A stretch of DNA of 64,000 nucleotides from Exiguobacterium oxidotolerans JCM 12280 (GCF_000702625.1 NZ_JNIS01000001.1:1374501-1438500); one strand, 5' to 3'; counted from the first letter of the stretch, positions 25,845-35,241 are shown. Made by a program: numbers and translations. The notes: generated by a model not told the origin, from the sequence alone.

Positions 25845-28800
25845 TTAATCGGTTGACTTCTTTTTCCGAAAACGTGCTAAGAACTCATAGACAATCGGGA
25901 CGATGAGAAGTGTCAGTAACGTCGAACTCGTTAATCCACCAATGACCGTGACCCCAAGTCCTTTCGAAATCAACGCGCCTCCTTCTAGACCGAGGGCGAG
26001 TGGTGACAAGGCACCAATTGTTGCGAGTGCCGTCATCAAGATAGGACGAAGTCGTGTGCCGGCTGCATCGAGCAGGGCCTCACGTGTCGCTAGACCTTCA
26101 TTCTCTTTATGAATGACACGGTCAATCAAGACGATGGCATTCGTGACAACGATTCCGATCAACATCAAGGCTCCGATTAGTGATGAAACCGAGATCGTTT
26201 CGCCAGTAATCAAGAGGGCGAGTAAACCACCGATGATCGCGAACGGAAGTGAGAACAAGATGACGAGTGGCGTCAATGCTCCACCGAATGTCACGACAAG
26301 AACGAGATAGACGATCGCGACTGCTGCTGCCATCGCAAGACCAAGTTGTGTGAACGATTCTTGAATCTGCTCCGTCACCCCACCGACTTTGTAAGAAACA
26401 CCTGTCGGAAGGTCAATTGTTTTGACTGCATCGTCAATTGCTTGTGATGCTTCCGTCGCTTTATCTGTTTTCAGTTCTGCTGTCACGGTTGTGACGAGTT
26501 TCCCGTCTCGTTCATTTAACGAGTCCGGTGTCGTACCTTTTTTGACAGAGACGAAATCAGATAACTTTTTAACACCGAGCGGCGTCGTGATATCGGCTTC
26601 TTCTAAATCATTGATCGAGTCGTACGTCGTTTGTTCGTTCGGTACGATGACGTCTAATTCTTTGCCATCTACTTTTATAGTAGAAAGTGGTTTTTCGACA
26701 CCTTGCACGTTAGCGATTCCTTGCGCGAGCTGAGCTGTCGACACACCGAACTCGGCAGCTTTTTGTTGGTCGACTTCAAACGTGTACTGCGTATATGAAT
26801 CTTTTAAGTCGGTCGTTACTTTACGAACGTATTTTGATTCACCTTCGATTGCTTTAACGAATTTCGGTGTGATTGTTTCTAGATCTTCGATTGAATTCGC
26901 GAAGACTGAATACGAAACACCAGATGAACCGGCACCACCACTGAAGTCTTGTTCTTTCCATTCTCCAGTCGGGATGGCTTCATTCAAGTCGTTCACTGCT
27001 TGTTGCTTCACGTCTGCGAAGTCCTCTGTATCTGGATCATACTGGGCGATGAAGACCGCTTGTTTCGTATTTCCCGGATTAAGTGGATTTTCGCCTCCGA
27101 CCGTGAACTGGAGATTGTCGATATTCTTTTGTTTATCGAAATAAGCTTCCGCTTGATCCGCTGCCTCGAGCGAGTCATCAAGTGTTTGACCTGGTTTTGG
27201 ATTATACGTCACATAAAACGTTTTTTCACCCTCTTGATTCAAGAAGTTGACCCCAATCGTTGGTACGAGGGCAAAACTTCCGACAAGCATCAAGACCGCG
27301 AGACCAAAGACAACTAACTTATGGTTCAAGGACCAGTTCAATACACCACGGTACCAGTTCGCTAATTTCCCACCATCTTCTTTTTCCGGTTTCGGCGCTT
27401 TCCCACGTTTGAACAGTGAATCAGCAAACATCGGTACGACCGTTACGGCAACAATCAGCGATGCGAATAATGCAAAGACAACTGTCAATGCGAACGGCAG
27501 GAACAATTCACCAACAAATCCTGTTACGAACCCGAGTGGTAAGAAAACAGCAATCGTCACGATTGTTGATGATGCGACCGGAATGAATACTTCACGTGTT
27601 GCATCGATGATTAAGGCTTTACCTTTAAGTTTTTCGCCGGGATCCGTTAAGCGACGGTAAATATTTTCGATGACGACAATCGAATCATCGACGACACGAC
27701 CGATTGCGACCGTCATCGCACCAAGTGTCATGATGTTCAACGAGATGTCCATCTGTTTCAAGACAAGAATCGCCATCAGTAACGACAACGGAATCGAAAT
27801 GACTGCGATGATCGTCGATTTAAAGTTGCGTAAGAATAAAAGGATGATGATGATCGCAAATAATGCACCAATCAAGGCTTTACTGATCATCGTTGAGACA
27901 GACTCTTCAATCGGTTTTCCTTGGTCGAGTGTGACTGACGTTTTGACCGACCCGTTTTCTTTTTCAAAATCTTGAATCGTTTCTTTGACGGCAGTGACGA
28001 CGTCGACGGTATTCGCATCCTGTGATTTTGTCACTTGAATTCCGATTGAACGTTCACCGTTTGACCGCGAAATCGATTCTTCGATTCCTTTATCTTCCAC
28101 TTTTGCGAGCTCAGACAATTTAACAGTCGGGACTTGTGTTGGTGTTGGCGCTTGCCCTTCTGTTGGTGTTTGCCCTTCTGTTGGCACTTGAGGCGTCGTC
28201 GGAGCTTGCGAAGGAGCTGCCGGTGTATCGCTCGCTGCCTGTTGCGGCGTATAAGGCAAACGTAGATTTTTTAATTCTGTGACCGTCGTAGCTTTTCCAT
28301 CAAGCACAACAGCTTGCTCTTTGTCACCAAGCTCGTATAAGCCGAGTGCTAAACGCGAATCATTCGCTTGAATCAGTTGCTTGACGTTATCTTCTGTCAA
28401 TCCATATTGCTGTAGCTTTTCATCATCGAATCGAATTTCAATCCGACGAATCTCTTGCCCAGCAATTTGAACCGTTTGAGCGCCTTCGATTCCTTCAAGT
28501 TTCGGTTGAAGTTCTGTCTCAACGAGCTTCGTCAACTCGGAGAGTGAACGTTTTTCATCTGATACTGCGAAACCGACAACGGGGAAAGCATCGAATGAAA
28601 TCCGTGAGACATTTGGTTCTTGCGCGCCTTCTGGTAATTCAACATTCGCTAATGCTTCTTTAACTTGTTGTTCTGCTTCATCCATATCCGTACTGAAGCT
28701 GTAGTCGATTTGTAGATTTGAGGCGTTTTGGAAAGATGTCGATCGAACTGTTTCGACACCACTTAAATTTTCGACCTTACTTTCGAGTTCTCGACTGACT

Positions 28801-28988
28801 TCATCGAGGACTTGTTCCGGCGTCGCCCCTGGATAAATCGTCGTTACCGAAACAGTCGGTGTCGTAATGTCTGGTAGCGTTTCGAGTTTCATCGTCGTTC
28901 CTGCATAAATCCCAGCGACGGTGATGATGATCGTCAGCAACCAAAGAGCAAATTTATTATTCACTGAAAATTGAATGATACGCTTCAT
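25845..28988 (-). CDS. swrC: RND-family multidrug/lipopeptide exporter (SwrC/YerP-like)
   Basis: A 1047-residue inner-membrane transporter with twelve predicted helices and two large extracytoplasmic loops. The proton-relay helix reads AIGRVVDDSIVVIENIYR with the paired Asp. The Gram-positive SwrC/YerP type exports surfactin and other amphiphiles without an outer-membrane partner. Residues about 246-288 are a Pro/Thr/Gln-rich stretch with repeated PTEGQ and APT units inserted in the first large loop. A TetR gene 38 bp upstream in the same direction probably represses it. Confidence 0.92.
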   Translation of the reverse strand: MKRIIQFSVNNKFALWLLTIIITVAGIYAGTTMKLETLPDITTPTVSVTTIYPGATPEQVLDEVSRELESKVENLSGVETVRSTSFQNASNLQIDYSFSTDMDEAEQQVKEALANVELPEGAQEPNVSRISFDAFPVVGFAVSDEKRSLSELTKLVETELQPKLEGIEGAQTVQIAGQEIRRIEIRFDDEKLQQYGLTEDNVKQLIQANDSRLALGLYELGDKEQAVVLDGKATTVTELKNLRLPYTPQQAASDTPAAPSQAPTTPQVPTEGQTPTEGQAPTPTQVPTVKLSELAKVEDKGIEESISRSNGERSIGIQVTKSQDANTVDVVTAVKETIQDFEKENGSVKTSVTLDQGKPIEESVSTMISKALIGALFAIIIILLFLRNFKSTIIAVISIPLSLLMAILVLKQMDISLNIMTLGAMTVAIGRVVDDSIVVIENIYRRLTDPGEKLKGKALIIDATREVFIPVASSTIVTIAVFLPLGFVTGFVGELFLPFALTVVFALFASLIVAVTVVPMFADSLFKRGKAPKPEKEDGGKLANWYRGVLNWSLNHKLVVFGLAVLMLVGSFALVPTIGVNFLNQEGEKTFYVTYNPKPGQTLDDSLEAADQAEAYFDKQKNIDNLQFTVGGENPLNPGNTKQAVFIAQYDPDTEDFADVKQQAVNDLNEAIPTGEWKEQDFSGGAGSSGVSYSVFANSIEDLETITPKFVKAIEGESKYVRKVTTDLKDSYTQYTFEVDQQKAAEFGVSTAQLAQGIANVQGVEKPLSTIKVDGKELDVIVPNEQTTYDSINDLEEADITTPLGVKKLSDFVSVKKGTTPDSLNERDGKLVTTVTAELKTDKATEASQAIDDAVKTIDLPTGVSYKVGGVTEQIQESFTQLGLAMAAAVAIVYLVLVVTFGGALTPLVILFSLPFAIIGGLLALLITGETISVSSLIGALMLIGIVVTNAIVLIDRVIHKENEGLATREALLDAAGTRLRPILMTALATIGALSPLALGLEGGALISKGLGVTVIGGLTSSTLLTLLIVPIVYEFLARFRKKKSTD

Positions 28989-29026
28989 GGTAATTATTCG
29001 CCTTCTCTCTGTTTTTTATTTCATGT

Positions 29027-29587
29027 TTACTCTTTATCAGCTTGGTCGATTTCGCGCGCTCGCTTTAATAGACGCCCGACCAATTGTTGACGCTCTGCTT
29101 TTGACGGCTGAGCGAACTTAAAGTGCTCCGACATTTTCAATCCATCTAATACGAATCGAATCATCATCGCTTCGACCGGATCCGCACTGTCCATCAATTG
29201 ACGAAAGAATTGGTTTACTTGTTTTTTCCGTTCTTCGACGAATTCTTCATTCTCTTTCAAAAATGATAATAAAAATAAGACGGTATCGATATCCAAGTGA
29301 AACTCTTCCTCATGATTCGCTTGTAGCGTGACAAACGCTTCCATCTGACCTAAACCTTGATCCAGATATTCTTGATACTGCTTAAACTGACGGGCTTCTT
29401 GTTCTTCAATCACACCCATCAGCAACTCTTCTTTCGAAGCGAAATGGTACAATAAGCCACCCTTAGAAACATTCGCTTGTTTCGCAACTTCTTCTAACGT
29501 CAATTGCGGAAACCCACGGCTCATCATGATTTGAACAGTCGCGTCAGTGATTCGCCGTCTCGTTTCTAACGCTTTCGCACTAACCAT
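29027..29587 (-). CDS. TetR-family repressor of the RND pump
   Basis: A 186-residue regulator with N-terminal helix-turn-helix (LTLEEVAKQANVSKGGLLYHFASKEELL) and a divergent ligand-binding part. Directly upstream of swrC, 38 bp apart, probably one transcript. A perfect palindrome 24 bases before the start suggests autoregulation. GGAAGGAGG precedes the ATG. Confidence 0.92.
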   Translation of the reverse strand: MVSAKALETRRRITDATVQIMMSRGFPQLTLEEVAKQANVSKGGLLYHFASKEELLMGVIEEQEARQFKQYQEYLDQGLGQMEAFVTLQANHEEEFHLDIDTVLFLLSFLKENEEFVEERKKQVNQFFRQLMDSADPVEAMMIRFVLDGLKMSEHFKFAQPSKAERQQLVGRLLKRAREIDQADKE

Positions 29588-29611
29588 ATGTTACCTCCTT
29601 CCTTTTACTAT

Positions 29612-29625
29612 ACCGTCCAGACGGT
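29612..29625. promoter_or_regulatory. Palindromic operator, probably for the TetR repressor
   Basis: ACCGTC and GACGGT arms around CA lie just upstream of the tetR start. Size and position fit a TetR-family operator. Confidence 0.6.
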
Positions 29626-29675
29626 TTCTTTCTTCACTATACGAATTTTCATTCTCGAATGCAACATTCAATATA

Positions 29676-29691
29676 TGTTTCACGTGAAACG
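29676..29691. other. parS-like ParB/Spo0J binding site
   Basis: TGTTTCACGTGAAACG contains the perfect 14-bp palindrome GTTTCACGTGAAAC and matches the known parS consensus TGTTNCACGTGAAACA at all but the last base. It lies between the tetR and proC units. No second copy was noticed in the window. Confidence 0.8.
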
Positions 29692-29706
29692 TTTTCAATT
29701 TTTACG

Positions 29707-29749
29707 AAAAAAGGCATATTCTCGTCTGAACCGTGACGGAATATGCCTA
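29707..29749 (-). terminator. proC terminator
   Basis: Minus-strand GGCATATTC and GAATATGCC arms are followed by TTTTTT. Confidence 0.85.
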
Positions 29750-29761
29750 AAGTCGTTCGAT

Positions 29762-30526
29762 TTACGCTTCGCGTGCACTCTCACTTAATGCCGCTCGCAT
29801 TATTTTCTTTAATTCATGCGTACGTAACACTTGAACACCACGATCAGTCGGTCCGTTTGGTGCTGCGACGTCGTCAATCAAGGCATCGGTCGGACGTGCA
29901 TCCTGAAGTAGCAACTCTGCCGATCCTTTCATCGCTTGGGCAATGATACGACGCGCTTGTTGTGCTTCAAATCCGGCTTCCGTCAAAACAGGAGTCATCG
30001 CACCTACGATTTCATAGAAGAAAGCCGGACTGCAGCCCGCTGCAGCCATTAAGAACGGCATAGTCGTTTCATCCGTTTCCACTACCTCGCCGACGCGTAG
30101 AAAAAGTTCCGTCGCTAATTGTTTTTGTTCCATCGCTACTTGATGACCGAACCAAAGCCCTGTCATCCCTGTCCGAAAAGCGACCGGTGTATTCGGCATC
30201 GCACAGACTGCACCGCAACCTGATATCTGTTCAATTTCATCCGGTTTGATATGTGCTGCCACAGAAACAAGCAGTTGATTCGTCCACTCATGACGCTTTA
30301 CGTATTCTAGTACGCCCTCAGGTTGCATGGCTAAAACGACGATATCGAATGACTCGATACTCTCCTCTTCGATGATTTGAACACCATGTTCATTAGCGAG
30401 CTCTGATAAACGTTTACGATCTGCACGATTCGTCATCGTAATTGAGTCGGGCGCAATTCCTGAATCAATCCATCCTCTGACCAACGATTCACTCATCGAT
30501 CCTGCACCAACCATTAAAATGTTCAT
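29762..30526 (-). CDS. proC: Pyrroline-5-carboxylate reductase family protein
   Basis: A 254-residue NAD(P)H-dependent reductase for the last step of proline synthesis. N-terminal VGAGSMSESLVRGWI, CAMPNTPVAFRTGMTGL and the C-terminal VAAPNGPTDRGVQVL correspond to family motifs, though the last differs from the usual SPGGTT. At 254 residues it is slightly short, so a ProG/ComER-like paralogue is possible. It is followed by the terminator at 29707 and preceded by that of cbpA. Confidence 0.82.
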   Translation of the reverse strand: MNILMVGAGSMSESLVRGWIDSGIAPDSITMTNRADRKRLSELANEHGVQIIEEESIESFDIVVLAMQPEGVLEYVKRHEWTNQLLVSVAAHIKPDEIEQISGCGAVCAMPNTPVAFRTGMTGLWFGHQVAMEQKQLATELFLRVGEVVETDETTMPFLMAAAGCSPAFFYEIVGAMTPVLTEAGFEAQQARRIIAQAMKGSAELLLQDARPTDALIDDVAAPNGPTDRGVQVLRTHELKKIMRAALSESAREA

Positions 30527-30542
30527 AACGTTCCTCCCACAA

Positions 30543-30573
30543 CAAAAAAGGACCTGTTGTGCCAGGTCCTTTT
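30543..30573 (-). terminator. cbpA terminator
   Basis: Minus-strand AAAGGACCTGGC...CAGGTCCTTTTTT hairpin between cbpA and the proC start. Confidence 0.9.
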
Positions 30574-30590
30574 CGTATTTTCCTTTTCAA

Positions 30591-31229
30591 TTATACACGA
30601 AGTTCCAAGTCTTCGACAGCAACGACCCGAAGCCCTTTTTCGTTCAATTTCTTCACGATCTTATTTTTTGTTTTTTCATCACAATCAAGCGGAAGGGTAA
30701 TGAGAACACGACGCATGACACTACTTTTGGCGTCAAGTGTCATGAGACTAGCAACCGTCGAGTATTTGTTAACGATTTTTGCAATCTTTTCAATGGCTCC
30801 TTTTTGTTCACTCAGCGCGACCGTCAACACGTAGCTTCCTGAATCACGATTCCATGCCTCTTCCAACATCCCAAGCATTTTCCCGTGCGGTAAAATACCA
30901 AAGAATTGACCGTCGTCATTTAGTACGGCAATGTATGGTAATTCTTTGATTGAGAAGAAGACTTCAAAGAAATTGCTTGCTGTATAGATGAACTTTGACG
31001 TGTTCTTAATGAGTGTCATGACATTGTCATCTAAACTGCCACCATTCATCCCATGGCGATAAATATGCATCTTATAGATATTCCCTTTAAATTCTTGACC
31101 TGATTGGTCGAGTACAGGTACGCAACGATATCCTGTATCTTCTAACGTCTTTAACGCTTCACGAAGCGTTGCCGTCTCTGAAATTTTGATACATTGGTGT
31201 TTTGGTATACATAAACTTTGCACGAGCAT
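30591..31229 (-). CDS. cbpA: CBS-ACT protein, cyclic di-AMP binding CbpA-like
   Basis: A 212-residue cytoplasmic protein with an N-terminal CBS pair (LREALKTLEDTGYRCVPVLDQSG and KELPYIAVLNDDGQFFGILPHGK) and a C-terminal ACT-like domain (YVLTVALSEQKGAIEKIAKIVNKY). The whole layout resembles CbpA, shown in Listeria to bind c-di-AMP. Such proteins link the nucleotide to (p)ppGpp or potassium homeostasis; the target here is unknown. The ATG lies just downstream of a GGAGG-type site. Confidence 0.85.
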   Translation of the reverse strand: MLVQSLCIPKHQCIKISETATLREALKTLEDTGYRCVPVLDQSGQEFKGNIYKMHIYRHGMNGGSLDDNVMTLIKNTSKFIYTASNFFEVFFSIKELPYIAVLNDDGQFFGILPHGKMLGMLEEAWNRDSGSYVLTVALSEQKGAIEKIAKIVNKYSTVASLMTLDAKSSVMRRVLITLPLDCDEKTKNKIVKKLNEKGLRVVAVEDLELRV

Positions 31230-31564
31230 ACAAAACGTCCTCCTCTATTTCACTTTGTGTTGTAGCCTACTTCTTCATCTTTTGTACTTATTCGTTCTGT
31301 TATCCATTTTTCCTGCTTTTCTTCTATTCCCTACTATTACAATAACAAAAACACAGGTGAAACCCACTGAATACAAGTAAAATAGTAGTAAACAATGTTT
31401 ATTCAGATTATTTATTAATTTATCAACCCTATTAATTTTAAGTTTTATTAAGTTTTCGTAAACGCGATACATAGTTGTATTCTTTTACAATAACGTCTGA
31501 TACAATCGAACTCGTGAAGTTACTTCACTATTCTATTCTTGTTCTTAATATGGAGGCAGAAGAA
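31230..31564. other. Gene-free divergent promoter region
   Basis: An AT-rich 335-bp gap between divergent cbpA and the phosphate transport genes. It holds two tandem 10-bp repeats, TTAAGTTTTA and TTAAGTTTTC (31438-31457), followed by a poor sigma-A-like promoter around 31475-31510. No small gene with a ribosome site was seen. Confidence 0.6.
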
Positions 31565-32182
31565 ATGTTTAGTAAAAAACAAGATCCATTCGCAGTGAAA
31601 TTATCCGAGATTGCCGGACACTTGCAACAGACGTCACAGTTTTTCGTTGATTTCAAAATCAATGGTATTGCAGACGTTAAAGAATTCGCGCATAAAGTCA
31701 AAGACTTTGAAACGGCTGGTGACGACTTGATGCACCAACTGATCATCGACTTGAACAATGCGTTCATCACACCGATTGATCGCGAAGACTTGCTTGCACT
31801 CGCGAACTCACTGGATGATGTACTCGATGGATTTGAAGAATGTTCCGCGATTTTTGAGATTTATAACATCGTCCGTGCCGACGAACATATGATTAAATTC
31901 GTCGATGAGATTCATATCGCCGTCAACGAACTCGCTTTAGCGATGGACCTTCTTGTCGCACGTAAGCTTCAACCGATGCGTGAACATGTCATCAAAGTAA
32001 AAGAACAAGAAACGATTTGTGATGACTTACGTCGTAAATCAATCAAAGCATTGTTCGCGACTGAAACTGATCCAATTAAAATCATTCAATATAAAGAAAT
32101 CTATGAATCGCTCGAATCAATCGCCGATTACTGCCAAGACGCAGCAAACGTCATTGAAACGATCATCATGAAAAACGCATAA
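31565..32182 (+). CDS. DUF47 PhoU-like regulator of phosphate transport (YkaA-like)
   Basis: A 205-residue helical protein of the DUF47/PhoU-like family (FAHKVKDFETAGDDLMHQLIIDLNNAFITPIDREDLLALANSLDDVLDG with its acidic metal-binding residues). It pairs with PiT transporters and is thought to modulate them. The ATG at 31565 follows GGAGG by eight bases; an in-frame ATG at 31475 lacks one. pit starts 16 bp downstream. Confidence 0.92.
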   Translation: MFSKKQDPFAVKLSEIAGHLQQTSQFFVDFKINGIADVKEFAHKVKDFETAGDDLMHQLIIDLNNAFITPIDREDLLALANSLDDVLDGFEECSAIFEIYNIVRADEHMIKFVDEIHIAVNELALAMDLLVARKLQPMREHVIKVKEQETICDDLRRKSIKALFATETDPIKIIQYKEIYESLESIADYCQDAANVIETIIMKNA

Positions 32183-32198
32183 GTGAGGAGCTAACGAG

Positions 32199-33203
32199 AT
32201 GGATAGTCTGTTTATCATCACCGCTATAATCGTGATTCTCGCACTTGGCTTCGATTTCATTAATGGTTTCCACGATACGGCGAACTCGATTGCGACTTCG
32301 GTGTCGACTCGTGCATTGAAACCACGTCACGCCATCATTCTTGCTGCGACGATGAACTTTTTAGGGGCAATCACATTTACTGGAGTCGCTAAGACGATTT
32401 CCGGAGACATTGTTGACCCATCGACACTAGAACACGGAAGTTATGTCGTCATCGCTGCTCTCCTCTCTGCGATTGCTTGGAATCTATTGACGTGGTACTT
32501 CGGTATTCCGTCCAGTTCTTCGCATACGTTGATTGGTTCGATTGCCGGTGCTGCCATTGCTTCAGTCGGATTCGGTGGAATCGAGACAAAAGGCTTCTTA
32601 AAAATCGTCCAAGCCTTATTGATTTCGCCAATCCTTGCTTTTACGCTCGGTTTTCTCGTCTACGGCATTTTTAAAGTAGTTTTCAAAAAAGGGAATTTGG
32701 CGAAGACGAATCGTCGCTTCCGTCATATGCAGATTGCGACTGCAGCCCTTCAATCGTATACACACGGAACGAATGATGCGCAAAAAGCGATGGGGATCAT
32801 CACCCTCGCCTTGATTTCTTCTGGTTTCCAGACTGATCATGATGTGGCCCTTTGGGTAAAACTCTCTTGTGCCATCGCGATGGGACTCGGGACATCTGTC
32901 GGTGGATGGCGGATCATCAAAACAGTTGGTGGTCAAATCATGAAGATTCGTCCTGTCAACGGCGTAGCGGCTGACTTAACGTCTGCTGCGATCATCTTTG
33001 GTGCGACGGCGATCCATCTTCCTGTATCAACAACGCATGTGATTTCATCTGCCATCATGGGTGTCGGAACATCACACCGCAAAAAAGGCGTTAAATGGGG
33101 TACGGCTAAACGAATGCTGATTACATGGGTCATCACGTTACCGATTTCGATGGCATTCGCCGCTCTGATTTATACGATTCTTGATTTTCTTTTCATTAAA
33201 TAA
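32199..33203 (+). CDS. pit: PiT-family inorganic phosphate transporter
   Basis: A 334-residue membrane protein with duplicated PD001131-type signatures: GFDFINGFHDTANSIATSVSTRAL near the N-terminus and THGTNDAQKAMGII in the middle. It takes up metal-phosphate or phosphate by ion symport. Two-gene operon with the DUF47 regulator, ended by a strong terminator. Confidence 0.94.
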   Translation: MDSLFIITAIIVILALGFDFINGFHDTANSIATSVSTRALKPRHAIILAATMNFLGAITFTGVAKTISGDIVDPSTLEHGSYVVIAALLSAIAWNLLTWYFGIPSSSSHTLIGSIAGAAIASVGFGGIETKGFLKIVQALLISPILAFTLGFLVYGIFKVVFKKGNLAKTNRRFRHMQIATAALQSYTHGTNDAQKAMGIITLALISSGFQTDHDVALWVKLSCAIAMGLGTSVGGWRIIKTVGGQIMKIRPVNGVAADLTSAAIIFGATAIHLPVSTTHVISSAIMGVGTSHRKKGVKWGTAKRMLITWVITLPISMAFAALIYTILDFLFIK

Positions 33204-33209
33204 TCTCAT

Positions 33210-33241
33210 CCCCCACTCGTTCATTTGAGGTGGGGGTTTTG
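33210..33241 (+). terminator. pit terminator
   Basis: CCCCCACTC and GAGGTGGGGG arms followed by TTTT. Confidence 0.85.
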
Positions 33242-33335
33242 CTTACACTTCATAAGTTGCCGCAGTTGTCGCCTTGTCTATAATTCGCTATGATAATGGA
33301 AAGAAGTAGCGCTAATTTATTAGGAGGAATTCCAA

Positions 33336-34151
33336 ATGACAAAACGTAAAGCATTAACGATTGCTGGTTCTGACACGAGTGGTGGAGCTGGTATTCAAGC
33401 AGACTTAAAAACGTTCCAAGAGCTTGAAGTCTATGGCATGAACGCGCTGACGGTCATCGTCGCGCAAGACCCTGACCAAGCTTGGCACCATGCGGTCTAT
33501 CCAATCGATGCAGAACTCGTCCGGACACAAATCCATACGGTCCTCGGAGGAATCGGTGTTGATGCAATGAAGACGGGGATGCTTCCGACTGTCGAAATCA
33601 TCGAAGTCATTGCTGAAAAAATTAAAGCATCAGGCGTTAAAAACGTCGTCATCGATCCGGTCATGGTCTGTAAGGGTGAAGATGAAGTCCTCAATCCGGA
33701 TACAGCGAATGCCTTACGCGACATTTTGACACCGCTCGCGACAGTCGTCACACCAAACGTTTTCGAAGCGGGACAATTGTCTGGTCTTGGAAAAACACCT
33801 TCGACGATTGACGAGATGAAACTTGCAGCAGCACGGATTCACGAAAAAGGTGCACAATATGTCCTCGTTAAAGGTGGCAGCAAGATTGATCACCCCCGAG
33901 CAGTTGACGTGCTTTATGATGGAAAAGAGTTTATCCTAATTGAGGATGAACGCATTGAGACACCATATACGCACGGGGCAGGATGTACGTATTCTGCAGC
34001 GATTACAGCAGAACTCGCTAAAGGCGCTTCAGTCGAAGAAGCCGTTCGAACTGCTAAATCGTTTATCACAGCGGCGATTCGTAACTCATTCCGTTTGAAT
34101 GAATACGTCGGCCCGACTGATCATGCTGCACATCGTACAGTTAAGTCTTAA
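33336..34151 (+). CDS. pdxK: Pyridoxine/hydroxymethylpyrimidine kinase
   Basis: A 271-residue ribokinase-fold enzyme, exactly the length of B. subtilis PdxK (formerly a ThiD annotation). IAGSDTSGGAGIQADLKTF binds substrate, and HGAGCTYSAAIT provides the anion hole and catalytic Cys. It phosphorylates pyridoxine/pyridoxal in vitamin B6 salvage; HMP kinase activity is the alternative. AGGAGG is eight bases before the ATG. A weak hairpin follows. Confidence 0.9.
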   Translation: MTKRKALTIAGSDTSGGAGIQADLKTFQELEVYGMNALTVIVAQDPDQAWHHAVYPIDAELVRTQIHTVLGGIGVDAMKTGMLPTVEIIEVIAEKIKASGVKNVVIDPVMVCKGEDEVLNPDTANALRDILTPLATVVTPNVFEAGQLSGLGKTPSTIDEMKLAAARIHEKGAQYVLVKGGSKIDHPRAVDVLYDGKEFILIEDERIETPYTHGAGCTYSAAITAELAKGASVEEAVRTAKSFITAAIRNSFRLNEYVGPTDHAAHRTVKS

Positions 34152-34160
34152 CACGTTCAG

Positions 34161-34195
34161 GAAGTCCGCGCAGTGATTCGCGGGCTTCTTTCTGT
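34161..34195 (+). terminator. Weak terminator after pdxK
   Basis: GAAGTCCGCG and CGCGGGCTTC arms with one mismatch and a short TTTCT tail. Confidence 0.55.
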
Positions 34196-34215
34196 ATTCG
34201 AAGGGAGAGATACCA

Positions 34216-34581
34216 TTGCAAACACTTGATTTAAAGGTCGTCCAACAGTACATTGACGATCATGCGAACACACCACTTTACGTCCACGTCGAAACAACGA
34301 ACGGTGCGTATGCGACGCACCAAGATCCGACGTTCCATAGTGCGGGGATGTTCTTCCGCAACGCGGAAATCACATACGAACGCGGTTTGATCACAGGAAA
34401 CGGTCCATACCGGATTGGTCTTAAACTTGCCCACGGATGGTTGTACGGTGAAGGATTAACCGATTATGAATTCGCGGGAGAACAACTCTTGATCGCAGGA
34501 CATGATATCGAAGGTCGCCTCGCGATTGCTTTTGAGCTCAGCCCGACACCATTCGCCCAAGGCGCAGAGGAGGTAGAATGA
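34216..34581 (+). CDS. yojF: YojF-family protein (DUF1806), bacillithiol-linked
   Basis: A 121-residue protein matching YojF, which is conserved directly upstream of bshB2 in Bacillus. Its biochemical role is not known. It starts with TTG at 34216, with AAGGGAGAG six bases before. Its stop overlaps the bshB2 start (ATGA). Confidence 0.88.
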   Translation: MQTLDLKVVQQYIDDHANTPLYVHVETTNGAYATHQDPTFHSAGMFFRNAEITYERGLITGNGPYRIGLKLAHGWLYGEGLTDYEFAGEQLLIAGHDIEGRLAIAFELSPTPFAQGAEEVE

Positions 34582-35237
34582 TGGCTTATAATGAACACGA
34601 TCACCTGCTCGTCATCTTCCCTCACCCGGACGATGAAGCATTCAGCTCAGCCGGGACAATCATCGAGCATGCAACGAACCGCGGACCTGTTACGTACGCC
34701 TGTTTGACGCTCGGCGAAATGGGACGCAACATGGGACGTCCTGTCTTTACGAACCGGGAACAACTCGCGACGATTCGTAAACGTGAATTGATCGCAGCAG
34801 CTGAAAAAATGCAGATTACCGATCTTCAAATGTGGGGACTACGGGATAAGACAGTCGAATTCGAAGATGAAGCAGCACTCGCTGAACGGATTGGACAGTT
34901 GATTGAAAAAACACGTCCTACACGCGTCATTTCATTTTATCCGGGCTATGCCGTCCACCCGGACCACGAAGCAACAGCACGTGCTGTCGTTCGTGCCCTT
35001 CGCGCAATCGCTGAAGCCGATCGTCCTGAATTTCTTGCCGTCGCTTTTGCGAACAACACAAAAGACGAGCTTGGCGAAGGGACGTTCATTCATGACGTCA
35101 GTGCATATACGGATCAAAAAGTTGCTGCCCTTGAAGCCCACGCTTCTCAAACAGGTGGACTGATGAAGGTCATCTCGGAAGACTCGAACATCCGGGATCT
35201 CCTTGTTAAAGAACGCTATTACCACTATCCATTATGA
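34578..35237 (+). CDS. bshB2: Bacillithiol biosynthesis deacetylase BshB2
   Basis: A 219-residue LmbE/PIG-L zinc deacetylase. The metal site PHPDDEAFS (15-23) and HPDHEAT are intact, and GEMGRNMGRP is typical of the family. It removes acetyl from GlcNAc-malate in bacillithiol synthesis and may act on bacillithiol conjugates. The first ATG (34578) overlaps yojF; the second (34581) has better spacing from AGGAGG, so either may be used. Confidence 0.93.
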   Translation: MMAYNEHDHLLVIFPHPDDEAFSSAGTIIEHATNRGPVTYACLTLGEMGRNMGRPVFTNREQLATIRKRELIAAAEKMQITDLQMWGLRDKTVEFEDEAALAERIGQLIEKTRPTRVISFYPGYAVHPDHEATARAVVRALRAIAEADRPEFLAVAFANNTKDELGEGTFIHDVSAYTDQKVAALEAHASQTGGLMKVISEDSNIRDLLVKERYYHYPL

Positions 35238-35241
35238 TGAA

